DNA of 64,000 bases from JBGVSA01 sp041807905 (GCF_041807905.1 NZ_JBGVSA010000007.1:1-64000), one strand, 5' to 3'; shown: positions 44,346 through 54,922, counted from the first letter of the stretch. The notes: generated from the letters alone by a model not told the origin. Translations and numbers: made by a program.

Positions 44346-46160
44346 CTAGTGCCGTTGCCCGGCGAGTCTGCGCACCACGCGGGCAAGCAGATCGATCTCC
44401 TCGCAGGTGTTGTAGAACGCGAGCGAGGGGCGCACTGATGTCTCCAGCCCAAAGCGGCGCAGGATCGGTTGTGCGCAGTGATGCCCGGTGCGCACCGCCA
44501 CGCCTTCGCGGTTGAGCGCCTTGCCGACCTCCTCGGTGCTATAGCCTGCCAGCACGAAAGAAATCACGCTCGCCTTGTCAGCAGCGGTGCCAATCAGGCG
44601 CACCCCGCCGATACTGCGTAGCGCACGCGTGGCGTATTCGAGCAGCGAGTGTTCGTACGCGGCAATGCGTTCGAGCCCGATACCGTCGACATAGTCGAGC
44701 GCCGCGCCCAGACCCACGGCGTCCGCGATGTTGCCGGTGCCGGCTTCGAAGCGGTTGGGCGGCGGCTGGTAGACGGTGCGCTCGAAAGTGACGTCCGCGA
44801 TCATGTTGCCGCCGCCTTGCCAGGGCGGCATCTGTTCGAGAATGTCGCGCTTGCCGTAGACCACGCCGATACCGGTCGGCCCAAAGATCTTGTGGCCGGA
44901 GAACACGAAGAAATCCGCATCCAGCGCACGCACATTCACTCGCATGTGCGACACCGACTGGGCGCCATCGACCAGCACTCGCGCACCGACGGCATGCGCC
45001 ATGCCAATGACTTCGGCAATGGGCGTGACCGTGCCGAGCGCGTTCGATACCTGCGTGACGGCAACGAGGCGCGTCTTGCTGCACAACAGCTTGCGGAACT
45101 CATCGAGCCGCAACTGGCCGTCTTCATCGACCGGAATCACGCGCAGCCGGGCGCCCTTCTCTGCCGCCAACTGCTGCCACGGCACGATGTTGGCGTGGTG
45201 CTCCAGGTGCGACACGATGATCTCGTCGCCCGCCTCGATGTTCTGCACACCCCAGGTGCGCGCCACCAGATTGATGGCCTCCGTGGCGCCGCGCACGAAG
45301 ATGATCTCTTCAGCAGAAGCCGCCCCGATGAAGCGCGCCACCGCACTGCGCGCGCCCTCGTAGGCATCCGTTGCGCGGGCGGCGAGCTCATGCGCAGCGC
45401 GATGGATGTTGGAGTTTTCGTGCGCGTAGAAATACGCCAGCCGATCGATCACCGCCTGCGGTTTGTGCGTGGTGGCGGCGTTGTCGAGCCACACCAACGG
45501 CTTGCCGTTGACGCGTTCCTGCAGGATCGGAAAGTCGCGACGCACCGCATGCACATCGAACGCCCCGCCCTGCGGTGCCGCCTGCGCACTGCGTCCGTTC
45601 TCGCCCGTCACGAGATCGGTAAAGTAGAACCACTGCTGGCGATCCGGCTCGGTCGCGGGGGCCTGCGTTGCCACAGGCAGCCCGACGCGCAGGCTGTCTT
45701 CGCCGGGCAGACCGAAGCTGCGCGCGACGATGCGATCTTCATGCGGCCCGGAGCGGGCCGGCAATGACTCGTGCGCCGATTCGAGGAAGTAATACGACTG
45801 CCCCCCCGTTGCCGCTTGCGGCGCATCGATGGCAGGCAACGCCGCGGCGTAATCCAGCGGCACTCCTTGCGCGACACCGCCAGACGGCAGACCCGCCAGA
45901 GGCGCTTCGGCTGTGGCCGGCACCAGAGCGGGAGCACGATTGCCCAGCGACACGATCGGATCAGGCGCCTGCGGCTGCGCGCCGACATGCAGGACCGGAG
46001 CGGCCGATGCAGCGTTGGACGGCAGATCCGCCGGCGATGGATCGCCCGGCAAGGCAGCAAAGAACTGCCCGGCCAGCCGGGCCAGCGTCGCCACGTCGGG
46101 CAGACCCGCCGGCACGTTTCCGCCCGCGCTCAGATCACTTGTAGGTGTCGGGGTAGTCAT
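44346..46160 (-). CDS. Encapsulin-cargo cysteine desulfurase (SufS-like, family 2A)
   Basis: A 604-aa PLP enzyme that takes sulfur from L-cysteine, leaving alanine. Residues ~200-604 are a SufS/CsdA-type class V aminotransferase: DNAATTHKPQAVIDRL, the PLP Lys in FVFSGHKIFGPTGIG (~424) and the catalytic Cys in RTGHHCAQPIL (~562). The first ~200 residues are a Pro/Ala-rich, probably disordered extension with conserved islands: LPDVATLARLAGQFFAALPG, SYYFLESA and QQWFYFTDL. This extension is the known cargo-loading domain of family 2A encapsulin desulfurases. The start at 46160 overlaps the shell gene by 26 bp; 46184 is an alternative. Confidence 0.92.
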   Translation of the reverse strand: MTTPTPTSDLSAGGNVPAGLPDVATLARLAGQFFAALPGDPSPADLPSNAASAAPVLHVGAQPQAPDPIVSLGNRAPALVPATAEAPLAGLPSGGVAQGVPLDYAAALPAIDAPQAATGGQSYYFLESAHESLPARSGPHEDRIVARSFGLPGEDSLRVGLPVATQAPATEPDRQQWFYFTDLVTGENGRSAQAAPQGGAFDVHAVRRDFPILQERVNGKPLVWLDNAATTHKPQAVIDRLAYFYAHENSNIHRAAHELAARATDAYEGARSAVARFIGAASAEEIIFVRGATEAINLVARTWGVQNIEAGDEIIVSHLEHHANIVPWQQLAAEKGARLRVIPVDEDGQLRLDEFRKLLCSKTRLVAVTQVSNALGTVTPIAEVIGMAHAVGARVLVDGAQSVSHMRVNVRALDADFFVFSGHKIFGPTGIGVVYGKRDILEQMPPWQGGGNMIADVTFERTVYQPPPNRFEAGTGNIADAVGLGAALDYVDGIGLERIAAYEHSLLEYATRALRSIGGVRLIGTAADKASVISFVLAGYSTEEVGKALNREGVAVRTGHHCAQPILRRFGLETSVRPSLAFYNTCEEIDLLARVVRRLAGQRH

Positions 46161-47061
46161 GGTACTTGCCGATCTCCACGTCATCGAGCACCGCCAGCGC
46201 GTCGTCGCTCTGAACGGCCAGCGAGCAATACAGCGAAATCAGATAGGACGCGATCGCGTTGCGATTGATGCCCATGAAGCGCACCGACAGGCCCGGGCTC
46301 TGCTCGCCCGCCAGCCCCGGCTGGAACAGCCCCACCACGCCCTGGCGCTTGTCGCCCACGCGCAGCAGCAGGATCTTGGTCTTGCCATCATCGACCGGCA
46401 CCTTGTCGGACGGGATCAGCGGAACGCCGCGCCAGGTGAGGAACTGGGAACCGAACAGGCTGACCGTGGGCGGCGGCACGCCACGGCGCGTGCACTCACG
46501 GCCGAACGCGGCGATGGCTAACGGATGGGCAAGGAAAAACGCGGGCTCCTTCCACACCTTGGTGAGCAGTTCATCCAGGTCGTCCGGCGTCGGCGCGCCA
46601 GTCAGCGGAAAAATGCGTTGCTCATCGGCAACGTTGGCAAGCAGGCCGTAGTCCGGGTTGTTGATGAGTTCGGATTCCTGGCGCTCCTTGATCGTCTCGA
46701 TCGTCAGGCGAAGCTGTTCCTTGATCTGGTCGTGCGGGCTGCTGTAGAGGTCCGACACGCGCGTGTGAACATCCAGCACCGTCGACACCGCGTTGAGGAA
46801 GTACTCGCGCGGCTGCTCGTCGTAGTCAACGAAGGTCTGCGGCAGTTCGGATTCATCGCGCTGCGCGCACGCTACGCGCACGTCGCGCGGGTTCTTGACC
46901 TTGTTCAGGCGGTAGATGCCTGCTTCGACCGGCAACCATTGCAGCAGATGCACCAGCCAGCGCGGTGAAATGGTCGACAGGACCGGTGCGGTCTTGGTCG
47001 CGTTGGCAAGCTGCCGGGCGGCGTTGTCACTCAACGCCGATTGGGGAACGGATTCAGCCAC
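46135..47061 (-). CDS. Family 2A encapsulin shell protein (SrpI-like)
   Basis: A 308-aa HK97-fold shell protein that self-assembles into an icosahedral compartment. It matches the SrpI group along its length: SALSDNAARQLANATKTAPV and ISPRWLVHLLQWLPVEAGIYRLNKV at the N-terminal arm, YFLNAVSTVLDVHTRVSDLYS, QEQLRLTIETIKERQ-like EQLRLTIETIKERQESELINN, PDYGLLANV and SVRFMGINRNAIASYLISLY. The start is GTG 47061 with an AAAGGAG site. The next gene is its cargo. Capsids of this family store elemental sulfur made by the desulfurase. Confidence 0.93.
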   Translation of the reverse strand: MAESVPQSALSDNAARQLANATKTAPVLSTISPRWLVHLLQWLPVEAGIYRLNKVKNPRDVRVACAQRDESELPQTFVDYDEQPREYFLNAVSTVLDVHTRVSDLYSSPHDQIKEQLRLTIETIKERQESELINNPDYGLLANVADEQRIFPLTGAPTPDDLDELLTKVWKEPAFFLAHPLAIAAFGRECTRRGVPPPTVSLFGSQFLTWRGVPLIPSDKVPVDDGKTKILLLRVGDKRQGVVGLFQPGLAGEQSPGLSVRFMGINRNAIASYLISLYCSLAVQSDDALAVLDDVEIGKYHDYPDTYK

Positions 47062-47183
47062 GTTCGACTCCTTTATGCAAAAAGCGAAAATGAAAATCAG
47101 AAATTCAGCAAAGCGAGTCTCGGCGAGCGGTCCGCACGACTCAACATGCTATAGCCATCAAAAACTCATCGGGACGCATGCCC

Positions 47184-47432
47184 CTAAGGGCGAACGGATG
47201 CGGCGGACGGCGCGCTTTCTTCGTAGCGTGCGAGCAGAAAGCTGGGGGTCACGCCCAGTGCTGCGGCCAGCTTGATGACCGTCGCCAGCGAGGGCATGGC
47301 CACGCCGCGTTCGATCTCGCCCAGATACGAGCGATTGAGATCGGCGCGCTCGGCCAGTTGCTCCTGCGAGAGCGCCAACGCCTCACGCTGGGTGCGTACG
47401 ACCAAGCCGAACTGTGCGCACAGCCGCTTCAT
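47184..47432 (-). CDS. XRE-family HTH regulator
   Basis: An 82-aa single-domain DNA-binding protein. It has LVVRTQREALALSQEQLAER, NRSYLGEIERGVAMPSLATV and IKLAAALGVTPSFLL, a complete lambda-repressor-type HTH. ATGA overlap with the epsC stop couples its translation. It lies between the cysteine-synthesis genes and the shell gene, 122 bp upstream of the latter. That gap includes GCTATAGC (47148-47155) and may be a second promoter that it controls. It probably adjusts encapsulin expression to sulfur status; the signal is unknown. Confidence 0.88.
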   Translation of the reverse strand: MKRLCAQFGLVVRTQREALALSQEQLAERADLNRSYLGEIERGVAMPSLATVIKLAAALGVTPSFLLARYEESAPSAASVRP

Positions 47433-48381
47433 ATGCCAGCGCCATCTCCACGCGATTCACTGCGCACGCCCGCCTGCGACACGTGACTGCCCGGGTCGAC
47501 GCTGTGCGTCAGCCACACATTGCCGCCGATGGTCGAGCCCTTGCCGATGGTGATGCGCCCGAGCAGCGTGGCGCCGGCGTAGATGACGACGTCGTCTTCG
47601 ATGACCGGGTGGCGCGGAAGGCCTTTTTGCAGACTGCCGTCCTCCCCCGCCGGAAAACGCTTGGCGCCCAGCGTGACGGCCTGATAGATGCGCACCCGCT
47701 CGCCGATCACGGCGGTTTCGCCGATCACCACGCCCGTGCCGTGATCGATGAAGAACCCGGCACCGATCTGCGCGCCGGGGTGGATGTCGATACCGGTGAG
47801 CGAATGAGCGGTCTCGGACACGATGCGCGCGATCAGCGGTACGCCACGCACATACAGCTCGTGCGCCAGCCGGTAATGGATGATGGCGGTGATGCCGGGA
47901 TAGCACAGCAGCACCTCGTCGACCGAACGCGCGGCCGGGTCGCCCTGGTAGGCGGCCAGCACGTCGGCATCGAGAATGCCGCGCAACACCGGCAAACGCG
48001 CGGCGAAATCGCGCACGATGCCGACCGCCTGCGCTTCGATCAGCGCGTGTTCCGGCTCACCGGCGCGCAAGGCATAGCGCAGTTCGAGCCGCACCTGCGC
48101 CAACAGCGCGTTGAGCGCGGCGTCCAGCGTGTGCCCGACGTAGAAGTCCTCGCTCTCCTGCCGCAGGTCGGACGGCCCCAGCCGCATCGGGAAGAGCACT
48201 CCGCACAGGGATCGGGCAATCGCACTCAACGCCTCGGACGACGGCAGCTCTCTCCCCCCGGATTCGCGCCGTCGTTGCGCCGCGCGCCAGCGCGTACGTG
48301 CTGCACGCAACTCGGCCACGACTGCTCCGAGATCCCATTGCGCGGCGGTGTAGCCCGCGCCGGCGAAGTGCTCTTCCGCGC

Positions 48382-48385
<4 letters not shown>
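47429..48385 (-). CDS. epsC: Serine O-acetyltransferase, EpsC type
   Basis: A 318-aa enzyme that makes O-acetylserine, the carbon precursor of cysteine. The N-terminal helical domain (~1-190) precedes a left-handed beta-helix of hexapeptide repeats (DIHPGAQIGAGFFIDHGTGV, VVIGETAVIGERVRIYQAVT, VIYAGATLLGRITIGKGSTI). It has the active-site His of DHGTG. The long form is typical of EpsC found in encapsulin loci. Starts with ATGA overlap on cysK. Confidence 0.9.
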
Positions 48386-49356
<971 letters not shown>

Positions 49357-49467
49357 GTCATTCCCCTGTACGTGGACGAAAAATTGGATGCGTGTCGTTG
49401 GGGAATCCAGACCTTGATTGTCATCGCACGGTCTTCGCCGTGTCGTACACCGGGTGCCGCGCGGAAC

Positions 49468-49983
49468 TCAGTCCTGAATCCACGGCAACCCGTGGCGGCG
49501 CCATCCGCCCAGCTCGCCGCGTTGCTGTCGATCGTTGTGATCGCCCTCGAAGCCTTCCAGCACATTGAAGACCTGCGTGAAACCCGCCTTGGCCAACGCC
49601 TCCCCGGCGGCTGCCGAGCGCTTGCCGCTACGGCACAGCAGGAGCAGCACGTCGTCCTTGGCAAACTTGGCTTCCACTTCGCGCACGAAGCGCGGATTGC
49701 GCGTCATCGACGTCCCCGTCGCCCACGCCACGTGCGCCACGCCCGGTACGTGTCCGACGAACTTGCGTTCCTCGCCCGTACGTACGTCAACGATCTGGCC
49801 AACGCCGTCGCGATGCAGCGCCCACGCTTCGGTGGGCGTCACCCCCCCGGCGTACAGCAGCCCTTCTTCCACTGCACGCTGGCGCGCGCGGACGAGGATG
49901 GCGTCACCGGACTCGCCGCCGGCATTCGATGCCGGGTCGGGGGTCGCCGCAAGCGGCGGCGTGCGGAGCAGTGCGAGCGTCAT
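49468..49983 (-). CDS. Rhodanese-domain sulfurtransferase
   Basis: A 171-aa single-domain rhodanese. The active-site loop is LLCRSGKRSAAA with the persulfide-forming Cys. Family features are QIVDVRTGEERKFVGHVPG and an N-terminal ~50-residue extension. It moves sulfane sulfur to acceptors. It is the first gene of the minus-strand sulfur operon, so it may deliver sulfur to, or take it from, the encapsulin system. Divergent from the sulfatase maturase gene; the 252-bp gap holds both promoters. Confidence 0.9.
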   Translation of the reverse strand: MTLALLRTPPLAATPDPASNAGGESGDAILVRARQRAVEEGLLYAGGVTPTEAWALHRDGVGQIVDVRTGEERKFVGHVPGVAHVAWATGTSMTRNPRFVREVEAKFAKDDVLLLLCRSGKRSAAAGEALAKAGFTQVFNVLEGFEGDHNDRQQRGELGGWRRHGLPWIQD

Positions 49984-50235
49984 GGTCGTTCATCCTTTGA
50001 AAGCGATTGGATGAAGACAGGATATGAGTGCAGGCCAGGTAAGCGAACGAATAAAAACTAGGCAACTTATTCCGCAAACAGATAAGGGCGAGATCTGTCC
50101 CTGCTTAAGACCCTGGCATCCGCGATGGCGCCAATGCGGGCGCGGCAAGCGTCAGCGCAAGGCCGGACGAGCGAGGCGAAGGCATGATCCTGACTCTGCT
50201 TACCGGCCAAGTGGCCCACACGGAAGGAAATCTGC

Positions 50236-51498
50236 ATGCAAGGCTCTGCCTCTCCCACGCGCGCTTTTCACGTTATGGCCAAGCCCTGTGGCTCAGACTG
50301 CAACCTGCATTGCGCGTACTGCTACTACCTGGAAAGAGCTGCGTTGTATCCGGACGGGGCGCGTCATCGCATGAGCGACGAAATCCTGGAGCAGTATGTC
50401 GTCGACTACATCGGCGCCATTCATGAAGACGAAGAAGTCGCCTTCACGTGGCAAGGCGGCGAGCCCACATTGCAGGGCCTGGATTTTTACCGCAGAGCGG
50501 TGGCGCTCCAGGCTGAGCACGGGCGTGGGCGCCACATCACCAACAGTTTCCAGACCAATGGGCTGCTGATCGACGAAGACTGGTGCAGTTTTCTCGCCGA
50601 GCACGATTTTCTGGTCGGATTGTCGCTCGACGGCCCTGCGGCCATTCACGACGAATACCGCGTGACGCGCGGTGGCAACCCGAGTCACGATCTCGTGCTG
50701 CGTGCGCTGCGTCTGCTGCAGAAGCATGGCGTGCGCTACAACGTGCTGGCCTGCGTGAATCGGCGCAGCGCCACCGAACCTCTCGAGGTGTACCGCTTTC
50801 TGCGTGACGCCGGCGCGCGGTATATCCAGTTCCTGCCGGTGGTGGAACGCACGCAGCCGACCGTCGGCAGCACGGCGAAAATTCAGCTCGCTCCACCGCC
50901 CGCCGGCTCGGCGCACGATCTGCCGCAGCGCGAGGGGCTCGTCACGCCATGGTCGGTCGGGCCGGCAGATTACGGCCACTTTCTGAATGCGATATTCGAT
51001 GAATGGATCAAGCGCGATGTGGGCCGCGTGTTCGTGATGAATATCGAGTGGGCGCTGGCCAACTACATGGATCGCCCCGGCGCGGTCTGCCACCATCGCC
51101 CTACGTGCGGACGCTCACTCGTGATGGAGCATAACGGCGACGTCTACGCCTGCGATCACTACGCCTATCCAGACTACCTGCTCGGCAATATCACCAATCA
51201 GCCGCTTTCCGCCATGGCCGACGCACCGTCCCAGGAACAGTTCGGCCGGGACAAGTTCGCACTGTTGCCGGATGAATGCAGGCGCTGCAAGGTGCTGAAG
51301 GCGTGCTGGGGCGGATGCCCGCGGCATCGGTTCATACCGACCGACGACAGCCGGCGACTCAATTACCTGTGTGTCGGCCTGCGCCGCTTTTTCGAGCACG
51401 TCACGCCGTACATGGCTGGCATGTCCCGATTGCTCGCACAAGGCCGTCCGGCCAGCGACATCATGCAGGCGACCTTGGTTTTCCAAAAGCCACGTTGA
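50236..51498 (+). CDS. Anaerobic sulfatase-maturating enzyme (radical SAM, SPASM)
   Basis: A 420-aa radical SAM enzyme that turns the active-site Cys or Ser of a sulfatase into formylglycine. The SAM cluster is CGSDCNLHCAYCYY (CxxxCxxC), followed by FTWQGGEPTLQGLDFY and LVGLSLDGP. The SPASM/twitch Cys are in CHHRPTCGRS, DVYACDHYAYP, CRRCKVLKACWGGCPRHR. The start at 50236 follows GGAAGGAAAT. It is convergent with the arylsulfatase whose Ser motif it should process. Confidence 0.92.
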   Translation: MQGSASPTRAFHVMAKPCGSDCNLHCAYCYYLERAALYPDGARHRMSDEILEQYVVDYIGAIHEDEEVAFTWQGGEPTLQGLDFYRRAVALQAEHGRGRHITNSFQTNGLLIDEDWCSFLAEHDFLVGLSLDGPAAIHDEYRVTRGGNPSHDLVLRALRLLQKHGVRYNVLACVNRRSATEPLEVYRFLRDAGARYIQFLPVVERTQPTVGSTAKIQLAPPPAGSAHDLPQREGLVTPWSVGPADYGHFLNAIFDEWIKRDVGRVFVMNIEWALANYMDRPGAVCHHRPTCGRSLVMEHNGDVYACDHYAYPDYLLGNITNQPLSAMADAPSQEQFGRDKFALLPDECRRCKVLKACWGGCPRHRFIPTDDSRRLNYLCVGLRRFFEHVTPYMAGMSRLLAQGRPASDIMQATLVFQKPR

Positions 51499-51508
51499 TG
51501 CGGGAACA

Positions 51509-51561
51509 GCAGCCGCGCCGGCCGGCGCGGCTGCAGGAGACCGCCCCCGCACGAGGGGCGG
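51509..51561. terminator. Two palindromes between convergent genes
   Basis: A 26-bp perfect palindrome built on GCAGCCGCGCCGG and its mirror lies at 51509-51534. CCGCCCC-CGCACGA-GGGGCGG follows at 51541-51561. They fill the 69 bp between the maturase and sulfatase stops and probably end transcription both ways. Confidence 0.6.
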
Positions 51562-51567
51562 CCTGGC

Positions 51568-53223
51568 TTAGAAGCCGATCTGTACCTTGGGCGGGTACTC
51601 CTTCAGGACTTGTGCATAGGCCCTCATCTCGGCCTCGAGCGGCACGCCCAGCGGAATGTGGCGGATGCCGACGGCGTCGTCTTCCTGCGGATTGGTGTAC
51701 AGGTTGAACATCATCGATCCGGCCGATTGCATGATGGCGCCCGAGAAACCGCCCTTGTACCCCTTTTGCGTGAACGCATCCGGTTGCTGAAGAAGCGTGA
51801 AGAACTTGAACTCATCTACTCGAATGGCCGAGAGCTTGTCATTCCAGAAGTAGTAGACCGCCTTTCGGTTGGATTGCCCGTCCTTGCCCAGCAGGAACGA
51901 TGTCTGGTCAACGCCGTCGATATAGGTTTTCTGCGGCACCAACTTGGCGACATCGGCGCCCGGTTTGCCGGCAACCGAAAGGCTGGTGTTGAACAGGTCG
52001 GCAAGCTCGAAGAGCCCGTCAGACTTGCGCGGCTCGATCATGCCCTTCCAGTATGCGAACGTCGGCACGCGGACGCCGCCCTCCCAGGTCGAACCCTTGC
52101 CGCCACGGAACGCCGTGCGTCCATGCGGCGGGACTTCTTGTTCCGGGCCGTTGTCCGAGGTGAATATGATCAGCGTGTTGTCGAGCTGATTGGTTTTTTC
52201 GAGCGACTTGTAGAGCGAGGCGAAGATGTCGTTCATCTCGACCATGCAGTCGCCATAGCTTGTCCGCGCCGGAGAGCGCCCGGCGTAACGCGCATTCGGA
52301 TAATTGTCGAAGTGACAGCCGCGCGTGCCGTAATACAAGAAGAACGGCTTGTCGCTCTTCGACATCTTCTCGATGAACTCAACGCCATACTGCATCCAGC
52401 GCTGGTCGAGGTCTTCCATGTACTTCGGCGTGATGTCGGCGAGGTTCTCCAGCTTGCCGCCACGCACTGCGTGGACGTCACTCTTGTTGAACGGCAGCTT
52501 GCTCACGTATTCGGAACGATCGGGGCTCAGCGCCACTTCCGGATTGACGTTGGCGTCGCGCCATTCGGTGTACATGTCCGACACCGAATTGAAACCGCGG
52601 AAATCGTCGAAGCCGACGTTCTGCGGCAGAGAGGCATCGTTCTCGCCCATGTGCCACTTGCCGATGGCCTGCGTCACATAGCCTTGATCGCGCATGAGCT
52701 GCGCCACGGTCGTTGCCCCCTCCAGGCCACCGGGCTCGCCATACATGGGCGGGCGGAGAATGCCGTGGTGGACCGGATACTGGCCGGTCATGATGGTCGC
52801 CCGTGTCGGCGATGAACTCGGTTGCGAATACGCCGAGGTCAGGATCAGGCCCTGGCTTGCCACGGCATCGATATCCGGCGTGGGGTTGCCCACCGTCGTG
52901 CCGCCGCCATTGAAGCCCACATCCATCCAGCCCACATCATCGAGGATGAAGATCAACACATTGGGCTTCTTGCCGGTCCTCTTCTGGAGGTCCGCCAGTT
53001 TCTGCCGGGCCACCCTGTCCTGTTCGGCATGAACGATGACCGGCATCATGTTGTCGGCCAGCTTCGTGGTCGATCGGACCATGTATTGGTTTGGATGGTC
53101 GTAGCCTGCAAAACCATTTCGCTGTGTGGGTGCGGTGGGCGTGTCCGCCGCAGCGCCGGCAATGACAGGAAATACCGCCGACAGCGCCAGCACCAGCGGA
53201 CGAGGCAATGTACTCTTGCTCAT
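51568..53223 (-). CDS. Exported Ser-type arylsulfatase
   Basis: A 551-aa sulfatase with a signal peptide ending AGAAADT. The metal-binding VLIFILDDVGWMDVGF is near residue 95. The modification motif is SSPTRATIMTG with the target Ser at about 137, so it is the S-x-P-x-R class handled by anaerobic maturases. KWHMGENDASLPQNVGFDDF and TSDNGPEQEVPPHGRTAFRGG follow. It cleaves sulfate esters, probably in the periplasm. The start at 53223 is ATG with AGGAG; an upstream TTG is less likely. Confidence 0.92.
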   Translation of the reverse strand: MSKSTLPRPLVLALSAVFPVIAGAAADTPTAPTQRNGFAGYDHPNQYMVRSTTKLADNMMPVIVHAEQDRVARQKLADLQKRTGKKPNVLIFILDDVGWMDVGFNGGGTTVGNPTPDIDAVASQGLILTSAYSQPSSSPTRATIMTGQYPVHHGILRPPMYGEPGGLEGATTVAQLMRDQGYVTQAIGKWHMGENDASLPQNVGFDDFRGFNSVSDMYTEWRDANVNPEVALSPDRSEYVSKLPFNKSDVHAVRGGKLENLADITPKYMEDLDQRWMQYGVEFIEKMSKSDKPFFLYYGTRGCHFDNYPNARYAGRSPARTSYGDCMVEMNDIFASLYKSLEKTNQLDNTLIIFTSDNGPEQEVPPHGRTAFRGGKGSTWEGGVRVPTFAYWKGMIEPRKSDGLFELADLFNTSLSVAGKPGADVAKLVPQKTYIDGVDQTSFLLGKDGQSNRKAVYYFWNDKLSAIRVDEFKFFTLLQQPDAFTQKGYKGGFSGAIMQSAGSMMFNLYTNPQEDDAVGIRHIPLGVPLEAEMRAYAQVLKEYPPKVQIGF

Positions 53224-53444
53224 TTCCAACTCCTCTTATGACGACCAGAAAAGTTGAAAATGGTGAGTCGGCCCTGTGCCGACGCCGTTGACTCCGCGCC
53301 AAGTGCGTCATCCGAACATATGCGCACTGAGTGATTTCATGACGCAAACGAACGGATGGCCGTGCCTCCGACAACATTCGGCGCGTGGCTGAGGCATCAA
53401 ACAGAATACCCTCACATATTTCCGCCAGCGCGCTCGCACATTTG

Positions 53445-54131
53445 TCAGCGCACCGGCACGGCGTACCGCCGGGCGAGCCGGTTCGCGCACAGTTCGAGCG
53501 ATGCGCAGACGAGGTAATACACCGCGCCGACGAAGAGAAAGATCTCGGTCGGGTGCACCATCACGCGATTACTCACCTGCGCCGCCACGAACGATAGTTC
53601 TCCCACGCCGATGACGTAGGCCAGCGAGGTGTCCTTGGTGAGCGATATCCATTGATTCACGAACGACGGCGCCATGATCGGCAGCGCCTGCGGCAGGATC
53701 ACCCAGCGCATGACCTGCCACGGCCGCATGCCCAGCGCGCGGGCCGCATGCCATTGCCCGCGCGGCAGGCTGCTGATGCCGGCCCACACCGAATGTGCAA
53801 GGTAGGCACCGCCGATCAGCGACAGCGAACACACCACCGTGCCCAGCGCGGGCGCATCGATATGCAGCACGATGGGCAGCAGGAAGTACGCCCAGAAGAT
53901 CAGCATGATCACGGGAATCGCGCGGAAGAACCCGACGAACGCCAGCAGCGCCCGATGCGTCGCGCCCTGCGTGACGGCCAGTGCCACGCCTAAAGCAAGG
54001 CCGATCGCGCTGGAGGCCAGCGCCGAGGACACGCTGAGCACGAGCGTGAGCGCCGCGCCCCCGAGCGGCCCCTCCGGCCACGCGCCAAGCATCAGGTACG
54101 ACAGGTTGTCGCCAATGACTGAGAAATCCAT
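53445..54131 (-). CDS. Amino-acid-type ABC transporter permease
   Basis: A 228-aa inner-membrane protein of the HisMQ/GltJK type, with the EAA-loop WHAARALGMRPWQVMRWVILPQA and about five TMs. Typical family motif VNQWISLTKDTSLAYVIGV near the end. ATG 54131 is preferred over the TTG two codons earlier. It is the second permease of the transporter and follows the first by 9 bp. Confidence 0.9.
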   Translation of the reverse strand: MDFSVIGDNLSYLMLGAWPEGPLGGAALTLVLSVSSALASSAIGLALGVALAVTQGATHRALLAFVGFFRAIPVIMLIFWAYFLLPIVLHIDAPALGTVVCSLSLIGGAYLAHSVWAGISSLPRGQWHAARALGMRPWQVMRWVILPQALPIMAPSFVNQWISLTKDTSLAYVIGVGELSFVAAQVSNRVMVHPTEIFLFVGAVYYLVCASLELCANRLARRYAVPVR

Positions 54132-54140
54132 GCGCAACGC

Positions 54141-54860
54141 TCAGTGCGGGTACGCGACACGGCGCCGCAGGTACTGGCCGCCCCACTCGATCAGCACGAT
54201 CATCGCAATGTAGAGCGCGGTCGCCACGCCAAAAGCCTGGAAGGTCTTGAAGGTTTCGGTTTCGACCTGCCGTGATGCATACGACAGTTCGGCCAATCCG
54301 ATCGCCATGGTGAGCGACGAGTTCTTGATCGCATTCATGTATTGCCCGAGTACCGGTCCGAGCGCGATGCGCAGCGCCTGCGGCATGACGATGTGACGCC
54401 ACACCTGAGCCGGCGTGAAACCCTGCGCCAGCCCTGCCGCCACTTGCCCCGCGGGCACGGCGCGCACGCCGGCACGGAGTTCTTCGGCGATGAAGGCCGA
54501 GGTGTAGAGCGTCAGGCCGACGAAGCCCGCGAGATATTCAAACGGCGGCCACATCACGTGCAGCGCAACAACGCGCCACGTGTGTGGCGTATTCAGCCAT
54601 TCGAGCCAGCCTTCGGGGAACAGACTGGACACGCCGAAATACCAGAAGAACAACTGCACCAGCAGCGGTGTGTTGCGGAAGACGCTCAGGTATGCGCGCA
54701 CCGCGACCGAAACGCCGCCGCGATCGACCGCGCGCAGCACGCACAACACGAACCCGACCAAGGTTGCGCATGCGCACACGACGGCGGCGAGCACGACAGT
54801 GTTGAAGAAGCCGTGGAGCAACCAGCCCAGGTATCTTGGCGCGAGCAGTTCATCGATCAT
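54141..54860 (-). CDS. Amino-acid-type ABC transporter permease
   Basis: A 239-aa permease of the same family. It has the N-terminal LLHGFFNTVVLAAVVC, FRNTPLLVQLFFWYFGV, the EAA loop VAAGLAQGFTPAQVWRHIVM and YMNAIKNSSLTMAIGLAELS. ATG 54860 begins MIDELLAPRYLGWLL. It pairs with the permease downstream. No ATPase gene follows within this cluster. Confidence 0.9.
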   Translation of the reverse strand: MIDELLAPRYLGWLLHGFFNTVVLAAVVCACATLVGFVLCVLRAVDRGGVSVAVRAYLSVFRNTPLLVQLFFWYFGVSSLFPEGWLEWLNTPHTWRVVALHVMWPPFEYLAGFVGLTLYTSAFIAEELRAGVRAVPAGQVAAGLAQGFTPAQVWRHIVMPQALRIALGPVLGQYMNAIKNSSLTMAIGLAELSYASRQVETETFKTFQAFGVATALYIAMIVLIEWGGQYLRRRVAYPH

Positions 54861-54922
54861 CGAATGCACGCCTCCGCACGTGCGGTGCGGAGGCATCCCT
54901 CATCTCGGGCGTATGTGGACAA

